Source: Streptomyces mobaraensis (GTDB taxonomy: Bacteria > Actinomycetota > Actinomycetes > Streptomycetales > Streptomycetaceae). From it: 64,000 nt of DNA. Location of the stretch: NCBI RefSeq assembly GCF_020099395.1, contig NZ_CP083590.1, positions 6,696,001 to 6,760,000 on the forward strand. Reading direction: 5' to 3'. Positions 1-10,050 of the stretch are shown here, piece after piece. The notes under the pieces are model-generated. The model was given only the letters and a program-made list of their open reading frames with translations, did no database searches and was not told where the DNA came from. Within the stretch, counting starts at the first letter, position 1. The number at the start of each line of letters is the position of its first letter. Position numbers and translations under genes: made by a program.

Positions 1-1272
1 GACGGCTCGATCGACCTGGAAGCCGACGGCGCCCCGCCGGGCGAGCTCGTACGGGCCGAGGTCGAGCGCGTCGTCGCCGCCGTCGAGCAGCTCTCCCCGC
101 TCCTCCCGCACGACGCCGAGTACCACGCCGCCCTCGTCTCCGACCTGCGGAAATGGGCGGACGCCGGCTTCGCCGTGCCGGACTTCCTGGACGCGCTGCT
201 CGCCTTCCGCCCCGCCGAGCGGCGCGTCGACGGCCGGCAGCACCTGGTCGTCTTCCCCATGTACACCCAGAACGGCAACCCGGACCGCAACCTGGAGGCC
301 GTCGTCCTGCGCCTGGTGTGGCCCGAGTGGCTCTCGGAGCTGGAGCGCACCCGCTACGACAACCCCCTCTTCCTCGGCATCACCTTCGAGGACTTCACGG
401 CGGGCTACGACACCAACTCCGCGGTCCTCTTCCCGGAGACCATCGCCGTCCGCGAGGCCCCCGACCGCTTCACCTGGGGCGGCATCTTCTGCGACCGCGA
501 GGCCGCCCGCTTCCGCCGGGTGACCGAGGCGGCCGTGGACATCCTCGGCCTGGAGCTCCCGGACGACATCGCCGCCATGCTGGACGACCAGGAGCGCTGC
601 CAGCAGGCGTTCGTCCTCTGGGACATGATCCACGACCGGACGCACAGCCACGGCGACCTGCCGTTCGACCCCTTCATGATCAAGCAGCGGCAGCCGTTCT
701 GGATGTACGGCCTGGAGGAGCTGCGCTGCGACCTCACCGCCTTCAAGGAGGCCGTGAAGCTGGAGGCCGACGGCTACGCCCAGGGCCGCGACGTGCAGTA
801 CGCCGTGCTCTTCGACCGGATGTTCCGCTTCCCGGTCACCGGCGAGCGCGTCCGCAACTACGACGGCCTCGGCGGCCAGCTCCTCTTCGCCTACCTGCAC
901 CGGAACGACGTCGTACGCTGGACGGACAACACCCTCCACATCGACTGGGACCGCGCTTCCCGGGTCACGAACCAGCTGTGCGGCGAGATCGAGAAGCTCT
1001 ACCGCGACGGCATCGACCGCCCCAAGCTCGTCCACTGGCTCGCCGCCTACGAGCTCGTCTCCACGTACCTGGCCCCGCACCCCGGCTCCACCTGGGCCAA
1101 GGGCCCCGACGCCCTGGACCTCAGCCTGCCGCCGCGCAAGCTCGTGGACGACGTGCTTCCGGACGAGTTCCCGCTCAGCATGTTCTACGAGGCCCTTGCC
1201 AAGAAGCTGCGTACCGTGATCGCCTCGACCAAGGGGATCACCGCGGCGAGCGTGGCGAAGGTGGCCGCGTGA
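1..1272 (+). CDS. DUF6421 family protein (5' end outside window)
   Basis: The reading frame is open from the first base, so the N-terminus lies upstream of the window; 423 codons are visible before TGA at 1270-1272. The protein is soluble, rich in aromatic and acidic residues, without signal peptide or membrane segment. Segments such as FPMYTQNGNPDRNLEAVV and HDRTHSHGDLPFDP match what I remember of the actinobacterial DUF6421 family, which has no assigned function. The HDRTHSHGDLPFD stretch has clustered His/Asp residues that could bind metal, but this is inference. The SDR gene follows 71 bases downstream on the same strand, suggesting co-transcription. Confidence 0.85.
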   Translation, partial: DGSIDLEADGAPPGELVRAEVERVVAAVEQLSPLLPHDAEYHAALVSDLRKWADAGFAVPDFLDALLAFRPAERRVDGRQHLVVFPMYTQNGNPDRNLEAVVLRLVWPEWLSELERTRYDNPLFLGITFEDFTAGYDTNSAVLFPETIAVREAPDRFTWGGIFCDREAARFRRVTEAAVDILGLELPDDIAAMLDDQERCQQAFVLWDMIHDRTHSHGDLPFDPFMIKQRQPFWMYGLEELRCDLTAFKEAVKLEADGYAQGRDVQYAVLFDRMFRFPVTGERVRNYDGLGGQLLFAYLHRNDVVRWTDNTLHIDWDRASRVTNQLCGEIEKLYRDGIDRPKLVHWLAAYELVSTYLAPHPGSTWAKGPDALDLSLPPRKLVDDVLPDEFPLSMFYEALAKKLRTVIASTKGITAASVAKVAA

Positions 1273-1343
1273 GCACCGGGAACAGCGCGGGGACCACGGA
1301 GAACAGCGCGGGGAACCTCGCGGGGAACGAGGAGGCGAAGACC

Positions 1344-2105
1344 ATGAGCACTCCGACCAACGGCGACGGCCGGCTGGACGGCGCCGTCGTGGCGGTGGCG
1401 GGAGCGGCCGGCCCGGCCGGCCGCGCGGCCCTGCTGCGGCTGGCCGAGGCGGGGGCGACGGTCGTCGCCGCCGACGCGGACGCGGCCCGCCTCGCCGAGG
1501 CGGTGGACGCGGCCCGCTACGCCCACGGCGGCGCCACCGTCATCGGCGACACCGTCGACCTCCTCGACCTGGACGCCACCCGCGCCTGGGCCGACCGCAC
1601 GGAGAAGGAGTTCGGGCGCGTCGACGGCCTGGTCCACCTGGTGGGCGGCTGGCGCGGCTCGGCCACCTTCGCCGAGACCGACCCCGCCGACTGGGAGCTG
1701 CTGGAGAAGCTGCTCATCCGTACGGTCCAGCACACCTCGCTGGCCTTCGAGGGTGCCCTCAGCCGCAGCGGCAACGGCCGGTATGTGCTGGTCAGCGCGG
1801 CCGGGGCGAGCAAGCCCACCGCGGGCAACGCCGCGTACGCCGCCGCCAAGTCCGCCGCCGAGGCGTGGACGCTCGCCCTCGGGGACGCGTTCCGCAAGGC
1901 GGGCGGGGACGACGGACCGGCGGCCGCCGCCACCATCGTGATCATCAAGGCCCTGGTGCACGACGCCATGCGTGCCGAGCGCCCCAACGCCAAGTTCGCG
2001 GGCTTCACCGACGTCAAGGACCTCGCCGAGGCCATCGTCGGCGTCTGGGAGAAGCCCGCCTCGGAAGTGAACGGAACCCGTCTGTGGCTGACGCCCCACA
2101 CGTGA
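1344..2105 (+). CDS. SDR family NAD(P)-dependent oxidoreductase
   Basis: 253 residues, the usual size of a classical short-chain dehydrogenase. A glycine-rich dinucleotide-binding turn (GAAGPAG, near residue 19) follows the first beta strand, HLVGG occupies the place of the usual NNAG, and the catalytic Y-x3-K is present as YAAAK with an upstream serine in VLVSAAGASK. The substrate cannot be read from the sequence. The ATG at 1344 is preceded by GGAGG (1331-1335) at a suitable distance; longer readings of the frame lack a ribosome site. The stop overlaps the GTG of the threonine aldolase gene (GTGA), so the two are translationally coupled. Confidence 0.88.
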   Translation: MSTPTNGDGRLDGAVVAVAGAAGPAGRAALLRLAEAGATVVAADADAARLAEAVDAARYAHGGATVIGDTVDLLDLDATRAWADRTEKEFGRVDGLVHLVGGWRGSATFAETDPADWELLEKLLIRTVQHTSLAFEGALSRSGNGRYVLVSAAGASKPTAGNAAYAAAKSAAEAWTLALGDAFRKAGGDDGPAAAATIVIIKALVHDAMRAERPNAKFAGFTDVKDLAEAIVGVWEKPASEVNGTRLWLTPHT

Positions 2106-3184
2106 GCGACCCGCACGTGAGCGAGACCGACGCGATACGCCGGCACGACCCCCGGGTCCGCGGCTTCGCCAGTGACAACTACGCCGGCGCGCACCCGGAG
2201 GTCCTCGCGGCCCTCGCCCTCGCCAACGGCGGCCACCAGATCGCGTACGGGGAGGACCGGTACACCGAGCACCTCCAAGAGGTGTTCCGCTCCCACTTCG
2301 GGCCCACCGCCGAGGCGTTCCCCGTCTTCAACGGCACGGGCGCCAACGTCGTCGCCCTCCAGGCGGTGACGGAGCGGTGGGGCGCGGTGATCTGCGCCGC
2401 CTCGGCCCACATCAACGTCGACGAGTGCGGCGCGCCCGAGCGCGTCGGCGGGCTGAAGCTGCTCACCGTGCCCTCCCCGCACGGCAAGCTCACGCCCGAG
2501 CTGATCGACCGCGAGGCGTGGGGCTGGGACGACGAGCACCGCGCGCAGCCGCAGGTCGTCTCGATCGCCCAGACCACCGAACTCGGGACCTGCTACACCC
2601 CCGAGGAGATCCGGGAGATCTGCGACCACGCCCACGAGCGGGGCATGAAGGTCCACCTGGACGGCTCGCGCGCCGCCAACGCCGCGGCCACGCTGGGCGT
2701 TCCGCTGCGCGCCTTCACCACGGACGCCGGCGTCGACCTGCTCTCCTTCGGCGGCACCAAGAACGGCCTGCTGTTCGGCGAGTGCGTCGTCGTGCTGAAT
2801 CCGGGCGCGGTCAAGGCGATGAAGCACCTGCGCAAGCTGTCGATGCAGCTCGCCTCCAAGATGCGCTTCGTCTCGGTGCAGTTCGAGGCGCTGCTGGCCG
2901 GCGACCTCTGGCTGCGGAGCGCGTCGCACGCCAACGCGATGGCCGCCCGCCTCGCCGAGGGCGTCCGGGCCGTCGACGGCGTCGAGGTGCTGCACCCCGT
3001 CGAGTCGAACGCGGTCTTCGCGCGCCTGCCGCGCGAGGTGAGCGAGCGGCTGCGGAAGCGGTACCGCTTCTACTTCTGGGACGAGGCGGCGGGCGACGTC
3101 CGCTGGATGTGCGCCTTCGACACCACGGAGGACGACGTGGACGCGTTCGTCGCGCTCGTCAAGGAGGAGATGGCACGGGGGTGA
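2102..3184 (+). CDS. Threonine aldolase / beta-eliminating lyase family protein
   Basis: 360 residues, a fold-type I PLP enzyme. The expected active-site lysine lies in SFGGTKNG, and the HLDGSRAANA segment supplies the Asp that contacts the PLP pyridine nitrogen. These match low-specificity L-threonine aldolases, which cleave L-threonine (or allo-threonine) to glycine and acetaldehyde; related lyases are possible. The GTG start at 2102 overlaps the stop of the SDR gene; a second in-frame GTG at 2117 is the alternative. A strong hairpin follows at 3208-3253. Confidence 0.87.
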   Translation: MSDPHVSETDAIRRHDPRVRGFASDNYAGAHPEVLAALALANGGHQIAYGEDRYTEHLQEVFRSHFGPTAEAFPVFNGTGANVVALQAVTERWGAVICAASAHINVDECGAPERVGGLKLLTVPSPHGKLTPELIDREAWGWDDEHRAQPQVVSIAQTTELGTCYTPEEIREICDHAHERGMKVHLDGSRAANAAATLGVPLRAFTTDAGVDLLSFGGTKNGLLFGECVVVLNPGAVKAMKHLRKLSMQLASKMRFVSVQFEALLAGDLWLRSASHANAMAARLAEGVRAVDGVEVLHPVESNAVFARLPREVSERLRKRYRFYFWDEAAGDVRWMCAFDTTEDDVDAFVALVKEEMARG

Positions 3185-3207
3185 CCCCCGGCCGCTCCCG
3201 CGCATGA

Positions 3208-3253
3208 CGGAGGCCCCGCACCGAAGGCCCGGAGGGCCGGTGCGGGGCCTCCG
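3208..3253. terminator. Bidirectional hairpin terminator
   Basis: Two 15-base arms, CGGAGGCCCCGCACC (3208-3222) and its exact complement (3239-3253), enclose a 16-base loop that can itself fold (GGCCC/GGGCC). It lies between the convergent threonine aldolase and iron ABC transporter genes, 24 bases after one stop and 7 before the other, so it probably ends both transcripts. Confidence 0.8.
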
Positions 3254-3259
3254 CCGTTC

Positions 3260-4116
<857 letters not shown>

Positions 4117-4120
<4 letters not shown>

Positions 4121-5208
4121 GACGTGCGGGCCCTTCCGCTCCGGATCAGCAGGTACAGCAGGTAGGGGGCGCCCAGCGCGGCGGTGAGGACGCCCACCGG
4201 GAGTTCCACGCTCCCGAACGCGGTGCGGCCGAGGACGTCCGCCCAGACGGTCACGGCCGCTCCGGTCAGCGCGGAGGCGAGCAGCGGCGGCGTGCCCGTG
4301 CGCAGCAGCCGCAGGGCGAGCTGCGGGCAGGCCAGGGCCACGAAGGCGACGGGCCCGGTGGCGGCGGTCGCCCCGGCCGTGAGCAGGACGGCCGTCAGCA
4401 GCAGGGCGACCCGGGTGGGGGTCATCCGGACGCCGAGGCCGCGCGCGGTGTCGTCGTCGAAGGCGAGCGCGCCGAAGGGGAAGGAGAGCAGCAGGGCCAC
4501 GGGCAGCAGGACGGCGAGCGTCCACAGGGTGGGCCGCAGGGTGTCCCAGGAGGCGCCGTTGAGGCTGCCGTTGAGCCACAGCAGGGCCCGTCCGGCGTCC
4601 ACGATGTCCGCCTTGAGCAGCAGCCAGGACAGGGCGCTGGTCAGTACGGCGTCGATGCCGACGCCCACCAGCAGCACCCGGTGTCCGGTCAGGCCGCGGC
4701 GGACGGCGAGCAGGTAGACGGCGGCCGCCGCGAGGACGCCGCCCGCCATGGCGGCGGCGGGCATGCCCACGCTCGCCATGGTTCCGCCGACGCCGCCGTA
4801 GGAGCCGCCGAAGACGATGACGGCCACGGCGCCCACGCCCGAACCGGCCGTGACGCCCAGGATGTCGGGGCTGGCCAGCGGGTTGCGGGCGAGGCCCTGC
4901 AGGATGGCGCCGGCCAGGGCCAGTGAGGCGCCGGCCAGGGCGCCGGTGACCGCGCGCGGCAGCCGCAGCTCCGTCACCACCATGCGGTCGGCCTCGTCGC
5001 CGCCGCCGAACAGCACCCCGGCCACCCGGTCCACCGGGATGGCGATGTCGCCCCGGCCGCAGTCCACCAGGACCGCGAGGAAGAGGGCGGCGAGGATCAG
5101 CAGGGGCACCAGCACCGTGCGGGGCCGCCACACCGCCGAGACCGGGCCGGCGCGCAGCGGGGTCCGGCCGGGGACGGCCGGTGTGGGTACCGTGTCCGGG
5201 GCGCTCAT
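4117..5208 (-). CDS. FecCD-family siderophore ABC transporter permease
   Basis: 363 residues with about nine to ten hydrophobic segments. The FecCD hallmarks LRLPRAVTGALAGASLALAG, QGLARNPLASPDILGV and GLGVR are present; the last lies in the cytoplasmic loop that contacts the ATPase. It forms the membrane channel with the next permease upstream (5205-6263). The start overlaps the stop of that gene by ATGA and its own stop overlaps the ATPase start in the same way, which indicates strict translational coupling. Confidence 0.93.
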
Positions 5209-6263
5209 GTCCCCACCGCCTTCCGGCCGCGCACGAGGTGGATGAAGACGGGCGCGCCGACGAGCGCCAGCATGATGCCCACCTGGAGCTCCCCGGGCCG
5301 GGCGACCAGCCGGCCGAGCACGTCGGCGGAGAGCATGAGGACGGCGCCGACGAGGGCCGCCTGGACGATGATCCAGCGGTAGTCGGGGCCGGAGAGGCGC
5401 CGGGCGACGTGGGTGCCGACCAGGCCGACGAAGCCGATCGGGCCGCACACGGCGACCGCCGCGCCGGTCAGCAGGGTGATCGCCGCCATGCCGGTGGCCC
5501 GGGTCAGCCCGATCCGTACGCCGAGCATGCGGGCCACGTCCTCGCCCAGGGAGAGGGCGTTGAGCCCCGAGGCGTTCAGGGCGGCGAGCAGCAGGCCGGC
5601 CGCGACGAACGGCAGTGCCTCCACGGTCAGTTCGAGGGGCCGGCCGCTGACCGAGCCGACGGTCCAGAAGCGGTAGGTCTCCAGGGCCTGCCGGTCGAGG
5701 AGCACCATCCCGGCGGTGAGCGCGGTGAACAGCGCGTGCGTGGCGGCTCCGGCGAGGGCGAGGGTGACGGGAGTGGCGCCGCCGCGGGCGAGGGTCCCCG
5801 CCGCGTACACCGAGGCACCGGCGAGCGCGGCCCCGAGGAAGCCGAACCACACGTACCCGTACAGGCTCGTGACGCCCAGGACGAAGAGGGACGAGACGAC
5901 GCCCATGCCCGCACCCGCGCTGATGCCCAGCACCACCGGGTCGGCGATCGGGTTGCGGGTGTGGCCCTGCATCAGGGCGCCGGCGGCTCCCAGGGCGAGG
6001 CCGGCGACCAGCGCGGTCACGGTGCGCGGCAGGCGCAACGAACGGACGATCACGTCACCTTCGGTGCCGGAGGAGTGCCACAGCCCGTGCCAGACCTGGG
6101 CGGGCGTGAGCGGTTCGGCGCCCAGTCCGAGGCTCAGCAGGACGGCGACGGCGAGTGCCGCCACGAGGGCGCAGGTCCACCAACGCCGTTGCGCCGCCTT
6201 GCCGGACGCGACCTGATGTAGTCCCCCTCGTTTTCCGGGCGGCGCGGGTGGCGCTTCTGTCAC
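5205..6263 (-). CDS. FecCD-family siderophore ABC transporter permease
   Basis: 352 residues from a GTG at 6263, chosen because GGAGGGGA precedes it at good spacing; a longer frame begins at 6629 but would run through the divergent promoter and the binding-protein gene. Motifs LRLPRTVTALVAGLALGAAG, QGHTRNPIADPVVLGISAG and MLGVR are those of FecCD permeases. It is the first gene of the leftward permease-permease-ATPase operon and is divergent from the binding protein at 6391, with the iron box between them. Confidence 0.93.
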   Translation of the reverse strand: MTEAPPAPPGKRGGLHQVASGKAAQRRWWTCALVAALAVAVLLSLGLGAEPLTPAQVWHGLWHSSGTEGDVIVRSLRLPRTVTALVAGLALGAAGALMQGHTRNPIADPVVLGISAGAGMGVVSSLFVLGVTSLYGYVWFGFLGAALAGASVYAAGTLARGGATPVTLALAGAATHALFTALTAGMVLLDRQALETYRFWTVGSVSGRPLELTVEALPFVAAGLLLAALNASGLNALSLGEDVARMLGVRIGLTRATGMAAITLLTGAAVAVCGPIGFVGLVGTHVARRLSGPDYRWIIVQAALVGAVLMLSADVLGRLVARPGELQVGIMLALVGAPVFIHLVRGRKAVGT

Positions 6264-6291
6264 ATTCCCCTCCACGGCGAATTTCGGCCAT

Positions 6292-6310
6292 TTAGGCGAG
6301 CCTATCCTTA
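6292..6310. promoter_or_regulatory. Iron box (DmdR/IdeR-type operator)
   Basis: TTAGGCGAGCCTATCCTTA agrees at about 14 of 19 positions with the actinobacterial iron box TTAGGTTAGGCTAACCTAA. It sits in the divergent spacer between the permease operon and the binding-protein gene, so one site could repress both when iron is plentiful. Confidence 0.8.
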
Positions 6311-6332
6311 GAGGCACACCAGGCCGAACGCA

Positions 6333-6376
6333 GTGCCGAACAAGAAGCGCTGAACAGAGAAGTGCCGAACAGAGAA
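6333..6376. repeat. Tandem repeat in leader of binding-protein gene
   Basis: Three near-identical 14-15 base copies of GTGCCGAACAGAGAA run head to tail just before the ribosome site of the siderophore-binding lipoprotein gene, between the iron box and the start codon. No function is evident; replication slippage is the likely origin. Confidence 0.65.
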
Positions 6377-6390
6377 GGGACACCCGTCCG

Positions 6391-7398
6391 ATGAGAGCCC
6401 GTTGGCTCAGCCGTTTCACCCGTACCGTGGGAGCCGTCGCGGTCGCCGCGGGCCTGCTCGTCACCACCGCCTGCGGCGGTTCCGACAAGGACGACGACAA
6501 GGGCGGCACCGACACCGCCGCCTCGGCCGGCGCGTTTCCGCGCACCGTCGAACACGCCATGGGGAAGACCGAGCTGAAGAAGGCCCCGCGCCGCGTCGTC
6601 GCGCTCGACATGACCTTCGTCGACGCCACGCTCGCCCTGGGCGGCGACGTCGTGGGCTACACGACCTTCTCCGCGCCCGACGAGAAGCTGCCCGGCTACT
6701 TCGGCAAGGACGCCGCCGCCCACGCGGGCGACGCCAAGCCCGTGGGCACGCTGGAGGAGCCCAGCCTGGAGAAGATCATGGCGCTCAAGCCGGATCTGAT
6801 CCTGTCCGCCAAGGTCCGCCACGAGAAGCTGTACAAGCAGCTCTCGCGCATCGCGCCCACCGTCTTCACCCAGGACACCGGCGCCACGTGGAAGGACAAC
6901 CTCAGGCTGGTGGGCAAGGCGCTCGGCCAGGAGAAGCGGGCGGACGAGCGGCTCGCCGCCTACGAGAAGCGCGCCAAGGCCATCGGCGACGCGGTCCGCA
7001 AGAAGCGGGGGAGCAACCCGTCGGTCTCCGTCGTCCGGTTCGTGGACGGGCCGACGCGCCTGTACAAGGAGGACACCTACATCGGCGGCGTGGTCAAGGA
7101 CCTCGGCTTCGGCAAGCCCGCGGACGCCAAGGGCACCGGCTTCAACGCCGACATCTCCGAGGAGCAGATCAAGAAGGTCGACGCCGACGACATCTTCGTG
7201 ACCGCCTACCCCGACCCCAAGGGCGCGGCGGTGAAGAGCAAGGAGAAGTTCCAGGCCAACCCGCTGTGGAAGCGGCTCGGCGGGAAGGTCCACGAGGTCG
7301 ACGACACGACGTGGATGATGGCCGTCGGCGTCTACGGGGCCGACGCGGTCCTCGACGACGTCGCCCGGACGTACGGGGTGGACGCCGCGCGGGCCTGA
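6391..7398 (+). CDS. Iron-siderophore ABC transporter substrate-binding lipoprotein
   Basis: 335 residues. The N-terminus is a lipoprotein signal: Arg-rich start, hydrophobic core and a lipobox ending in TTAC at about residue 28, followed by a flexible Asp/Lys linker. The rest has the FecB/BtuF layout, with KAPRRVVALD, a PSLEKIMALKPDLIL segment and VDADDIFV. It would capture ferric siderophore at the outer face of the membrane for the permeases at 4117-6263. GAAGGGAC precedes the ATG. A hairpin at 7409-7440 follows the stop. Confidence 0.93.
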   Translation: MRARWLSRFTRTVGAVAVAAGLLVTTACGGSDKDDDKGGTDTAASAGAFPRTVEHAMGKTELKKAPRRVVALDMTFVDATLALGGDVVGYTTFSAPDEKLPGYFGKDAAAHAGDAKPVGTLEEPSLEKIMALKPDLILSAKVRHEKLYKQLSRIAPTVFTQDTGATWKDNLRLVGKALGQEKRADERLAAYEKRAKAIGDAVRKKRGSNPSVSVVRFVDGPTRLYKEDTYIGGVVKDLGFGKPADAKGTGFNADISEEQIKKVDADDIFVTAYPDPKGAAVKSKEKFQANPLWKRLGGKVHEVDDTTWMMAVGVYGADAVLDDVARTYGVDAARA

Positions 7399-7408
7399 CG
7401 GCTCGTCA

Positions 7409-7440
7409 GCCGGGCGTTCCCCGCGGGAGGAGCGCCCGGC
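7409..7440. terminator. Hairpin terminator between convergent genes
   Basis: GCCGGGCGTTCC (7409-7420) pairs with GGAGCGCCCGGC (7429-7440) over 12 bases with one G-T wobble and an 8-base loop. It lies 11 bases after the binding-protein stop and 19 before the end of the convergent reductase gene. There is no T run, as is usual in Streptomyces. Confidence 0.7.
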
Positions 7441-7458
7441 GGCGGCCGGGGCGGGGCG

Positions 7459-8304
7459 TCAGACGTCCGTACGGCGCGGGCAGGTGCCGCAGAGCCGGTC
7501 GGGGGTGACGGTGTACCAGAGGCAGCAGTTGACCCGGGTGCGCGTGTGGTCCGTGCCGGCCCCCGCCGCGGCCCCCGCGTCGCCGCCGCAGGGGCGGAAG
7601 CCCGCGGCGCCCACGTAGGGCGGCGTACCCCCCGGCAGCAGCGCGTCGGCCGCGCGCGCCGCCCGGCCCTCGTCGCCGGTGGCCCGGCCCACGTACCAGA
7701 CGCTCTCCGCCAGTTCGTCGGTCGCCAGGCCCCAGACCGCGCGCGGGCCCCTGCGCAGCAGCGGACGGAACGCCTCCAGCACCGGGGCGAGATGCCGGGC
7801 CACCGCCTCGCGCAGCGCCGCGGCCAGCCGTTCCTCGTCCGAGACGACCCGGACCCCGGGCCGCCCGGCCGCCGGGTCGTCCGGCAGGCAGAGGAGTGCC
7901 GAGGGGAGGACGGACAGCGTCGCCGCCGCCGGGTCGCAGCCGATGCCGCCCGGCGTGAACAGGGGCACCCGCCGTTCCAGGAACCAGGGGCCGCTCATGG
8001 CCACGGCGGCGTGGAAGGCGTACAGGTGCAGCGCGTCCATGGCGGCGACGTCGGGCCGGGGATCGCGGCCGCCGGCGTCCCGCATCCGGGCGCCGGCCAG
8101 CTCGCGGAGGTGTTCGCGCGCGGCGGGGTCCCGTACGAGCCGGTCCGCGGTCAGGCCGTCGACGGGGCCGGCGGGGGCGACCCGCAGCCGGAGCAGCGGT
8201 CCGAGGGCGTCGGCCAGTCCGGCGTAGGTCTCCTCGTGGAGGCCCCGCGGGTCGTGTGTGTCCGGTACTGCGCGCTGAGGAGCGGTCGCGGTCGTCAAGG
8301 GCAC
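7459..8304 (-). CDS. FhuF-like ferric siderophore reductase ([2Fe-2S])
   Basis: 281 residues, soluble. The C-terminus carries C-C-x10-C-x2-C (NCCLWYTVTPDRLCGTCPR), the [2Fe-2S] ligand pattern of FhuF-type ferric reductases; these reduce Fe(III) in an imported siderophore so that iron is released in the cytoplasm. The body, with FHAAVAMSGPWFLERRVPL and GIGCDP, resembles the actinobacterial branch of that family. The GTG start at 8304 has only a poorly spaced GGTGAGGG before it. An iron box lies 48 bases upstream, so it belongs to the same regulon as the convergent transporter. Confidence 0.87.
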   Translation of the reverse strand: MPLTTATAPQRAVPDTHDPRGLHEETYAGLADALGPLLRLRVAPAGPVDGLTADRLVRDPAAREHLRELAGARMRDAGGRDPRPDVAAMDALHLYAFHAAVAMSGPWFLERRVPLFTPGGIGCDPAAATLSVLPSALLCLPDDPAAGRPGVRVVSDEERLAAALREAVARHLAPVLEAFRPLLRRGPRAVWGLATDELAESVWYVGRATGDEGRAARAADALLPGGTPPYVGAAGFRPCGGDAGAAAGAGTDHTRTRVNCCLWYTVTPDRLCGTCPRRTDV

Positions 8305-8351
8305 CCCTCACCGGACGGATCGGCACGGCTCACCCCAGGGGCAGGCCCCTG

Positions 8352-8370
8352 AAAGGTAAGCCTTACCTTA
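8352..8370. promoter_or_regulatory. Iron box upstream of ferric reductase gene
   Basis: AAAGGTAAGCCTTACCTTA is a good inverted repeat (AAGGTAAG / CTTACCTT) and matches the iron-box consensus at about 13 of 19 bases. It is placed to cover the promoter of the leftward reductase gene. Confidence 0.8.
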
Positions 8371-8423
8371 GCAAGTCCGTGATCGTCGGCAAGCCCGGCG
8401 TCCGACGACAAGCCCTCCCGCCG

Positions 8424-9152
8424 TCAGACGCCTTCCAGCGCCGCCACCTGCGCCGGCGTCGGCGCCGTCCCGCCCAGGTGCGCCGGCACCCACCACGTGT
8501 CGTCCGGCCCCTTCGGCCGCACCGGGTACGCCCGCTGCGCCGCCTCCAGCAGTTCCTGCACCCGGGCCCGCAGCCGCTCGGTGACCTTCTCCGCCGGCTC
8601 GTCCGGGGCCGCCTCGACGGGTGCCCCCACCCGGATCGCCACCGGTATATGGCTGCGCCCCAGGTTCCGCTTGCGTCCCTTGGTCCACAGGCGCTGGGTG
8701 CCCCACAGGGCCATCGGCAGCAGCGGAACACCGGCCTCCTGCGCCAGCCGCGCCGCACCCGACTTGAAGTTCTTCAACGTGAACGAGGGGGAGATCGTCG
8801 CCTCCGGGAACACCCCGACGATCTCCCCCGAGCGCAGCGCCGACAGCGCGTGCTTGTAGGCGTCGAGCCCCGCCGAGCGGTCGACGGGGATGTGCTTCAT
8901 CGCCCGCATCAGCGGCCCCGACACCTTGTGCCGGAAGACCGCCTCCTTCGCCATGAAGCGCACCAGCCGCTTCGCCGGGCGGGCGGCGAGCCCGCAGAAG
9001 ACGAAGTCGAGGTAGCCGATGTGGTTGCTCACCAGCACGGCCCCGCCGCGCTGTGGCACGTGCTCGGTGCCCTGGACGTCGAGGCGCAGGTCGGCGGCCT
9101 TGAACAGGGTGCGGGCGACGCCGATCACCGGGGGGTACACGAGCTCTGCCAT
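8424..9152 (-). CDS. 1-acyl-sn-glycerol-3-phosphate acyltransferase (PlsC family)
   Basis: 242 residues. The acyltransferase motif HX4D appears as NHIGYLD, FPEATISPS takes the place of the FPEGTRS motif and PLLPMALWGT the place of motif IV. Such enzymes acylate lysophosphatidic acid during phospholipid synthesis at the membrane; some Streptomyces paralogues act on other lipids. I chose the ATG at 9152 because GAAGGA lies about 10 bases before it; the in-frame ATG at 9161 is only one base from that site. The reading frame is open far upstream, but there it is antisense to other genes. Confidence 0.88.
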   Translation of the reverse strand: MAELVYPPVIGVARTLFKAADLRLDVQGTEHVPQRGGAVLVSNHIGYLDFVFCGLAARPAKRLVRFMAKEAVFRHKVSGPLMRAMKHIPVDRSAGLDAYKHALSALRSGEIVGVFPEATISPSFTLKNFKSGAARLAQEAGVPLLPMALWGTQRLWTKGRKRNLGRSHIPVAIRVGAPVEAAPDEPAEKVTERLRARVQELLEAAQRAYPVRPKGPDDTWWVPAHLGGTAPTPAQVAALEGV

Positions 9153-9465
9153 ATCGGTCATGTCCTTCGGGGGCCTGGGGAGGATGCTCCCGCTGAAGTT
9201 ACGCAGCCGTAGGGTGGCGGCTTCCGGCAGATCGTGCCCGAATGTCCGGCCCGCAAGCCAGCCGGGGGCGGTTCTCGGCCGGGAGATCCTCATCACGTCG
9301 CCCGATTTGCCGGATTGGGCGGAGAGGTGGCGAGGATTCCGGCGGGAATTCCTCCCTCGCGGGCGGTGCTGGACGGAGGGACGGAACGCCGCCGCGGGGC
9401 GACGGCGTCGAAGGGGACGACGCGGGTATCCGGACCCGCGCCAGGTGTGAGACGGAAGGACGAAC
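9153..9465. other. Divergent spacer, acyltransferase / thioredoxin-like gene
   Basis: About 310 bases between divergent genes. It must hold both promoters, but I see no clear -10/-35 pair, palindrome or small gene. Long reading frames crossing it are GC-driven shadows. Confidence 0.5.
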
Positions 9466-9807
9466 GTGCGGGAACGGAAAGAGGCCGGCGCGCCGCGGCT
9501 GGACGCCGCCGCGCTCGGCGCGGAGCTGGGCGAGCGGGCCACCCTCGTGCAGTTCTCCAGCGCGTTCTGCCAGCCCTGCCGGGCCACCCGGCGGGTCCTC
9601 GCCGACGTCGCGGGCATGGTCGAGGGTGTCGCCCACGTCGAGATCGACGCCGAGGCGCGGCTCGGGCTCGTCAGATCCCTGGACGTCACCGCGACGCCGA
9701 CCGTCCTCGTCCTCGACGCCGCCGGCCGCGTCGTGCGCCGCGCCGAGGGCGAACCGCGCAGGGCGCACGTCATCGCGGCGCTCGGGGCGGCCGTGGAATC
9801 CGTCTGA
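9466..9807 (+). CDS. Thioredoxin-like protein with CQPC motif
   Basis: 113 residues from GTG, with GGAAGGA five bases before it. The active-site motif is FCQPC rather than the standard WCGPC, followed by ATRRVL, and the cis-proline segment VTATPTVLVLD is present. It is a small cytoplasmic thiol-disulfide protein without signal peptide. The order thioredoxin, flavin reductase, etfB, etfA on one strand suggests a redox neighbourhood, though spacers of over 180 bases argue against one operon. Confidence 0.88.
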   Translation: MRERKEAGAPRLDAAALGAELGERATLVQFSSAFCQPCRATRRVLADVAGMVEGVAHVEIDAEARLGLVRSLDVTATPTVLVLDAAGRVVRRAEGEPRRAHVIAALGAAVESV

Positions 9808-10050
9808 CGCGCGTCGGCGCCGCCCCTCCGTGGATGATCGTGATCCGAGTCCCATCCGCCCGGCGGCCCTTGACGCCGCTCGCCGCGCCTCGCCAAGGTG
9901 ACGCCATGTGGCCTGGACTTCTCTCGCAGTTAGACACGTACGTGGACGTACCGGTGGCAGCCGGCGCGCGCTGTCCGAGCCCGTGAGTATCCGCGACCGC
10001 ACCACTCCGGCTCGATCAGCTCGACTTGTTCGACATGAAGGGGACAGCCC

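Noticed and set aside
1185..3205. Long open frames antisense to the SDR and aldolase genes (304 and 562 codons)
   Set aside because: They are Arg/Gly/Pro/Val-rich mirror translations of third-position GC in the real genes and have no family resemblance or ribosome site.
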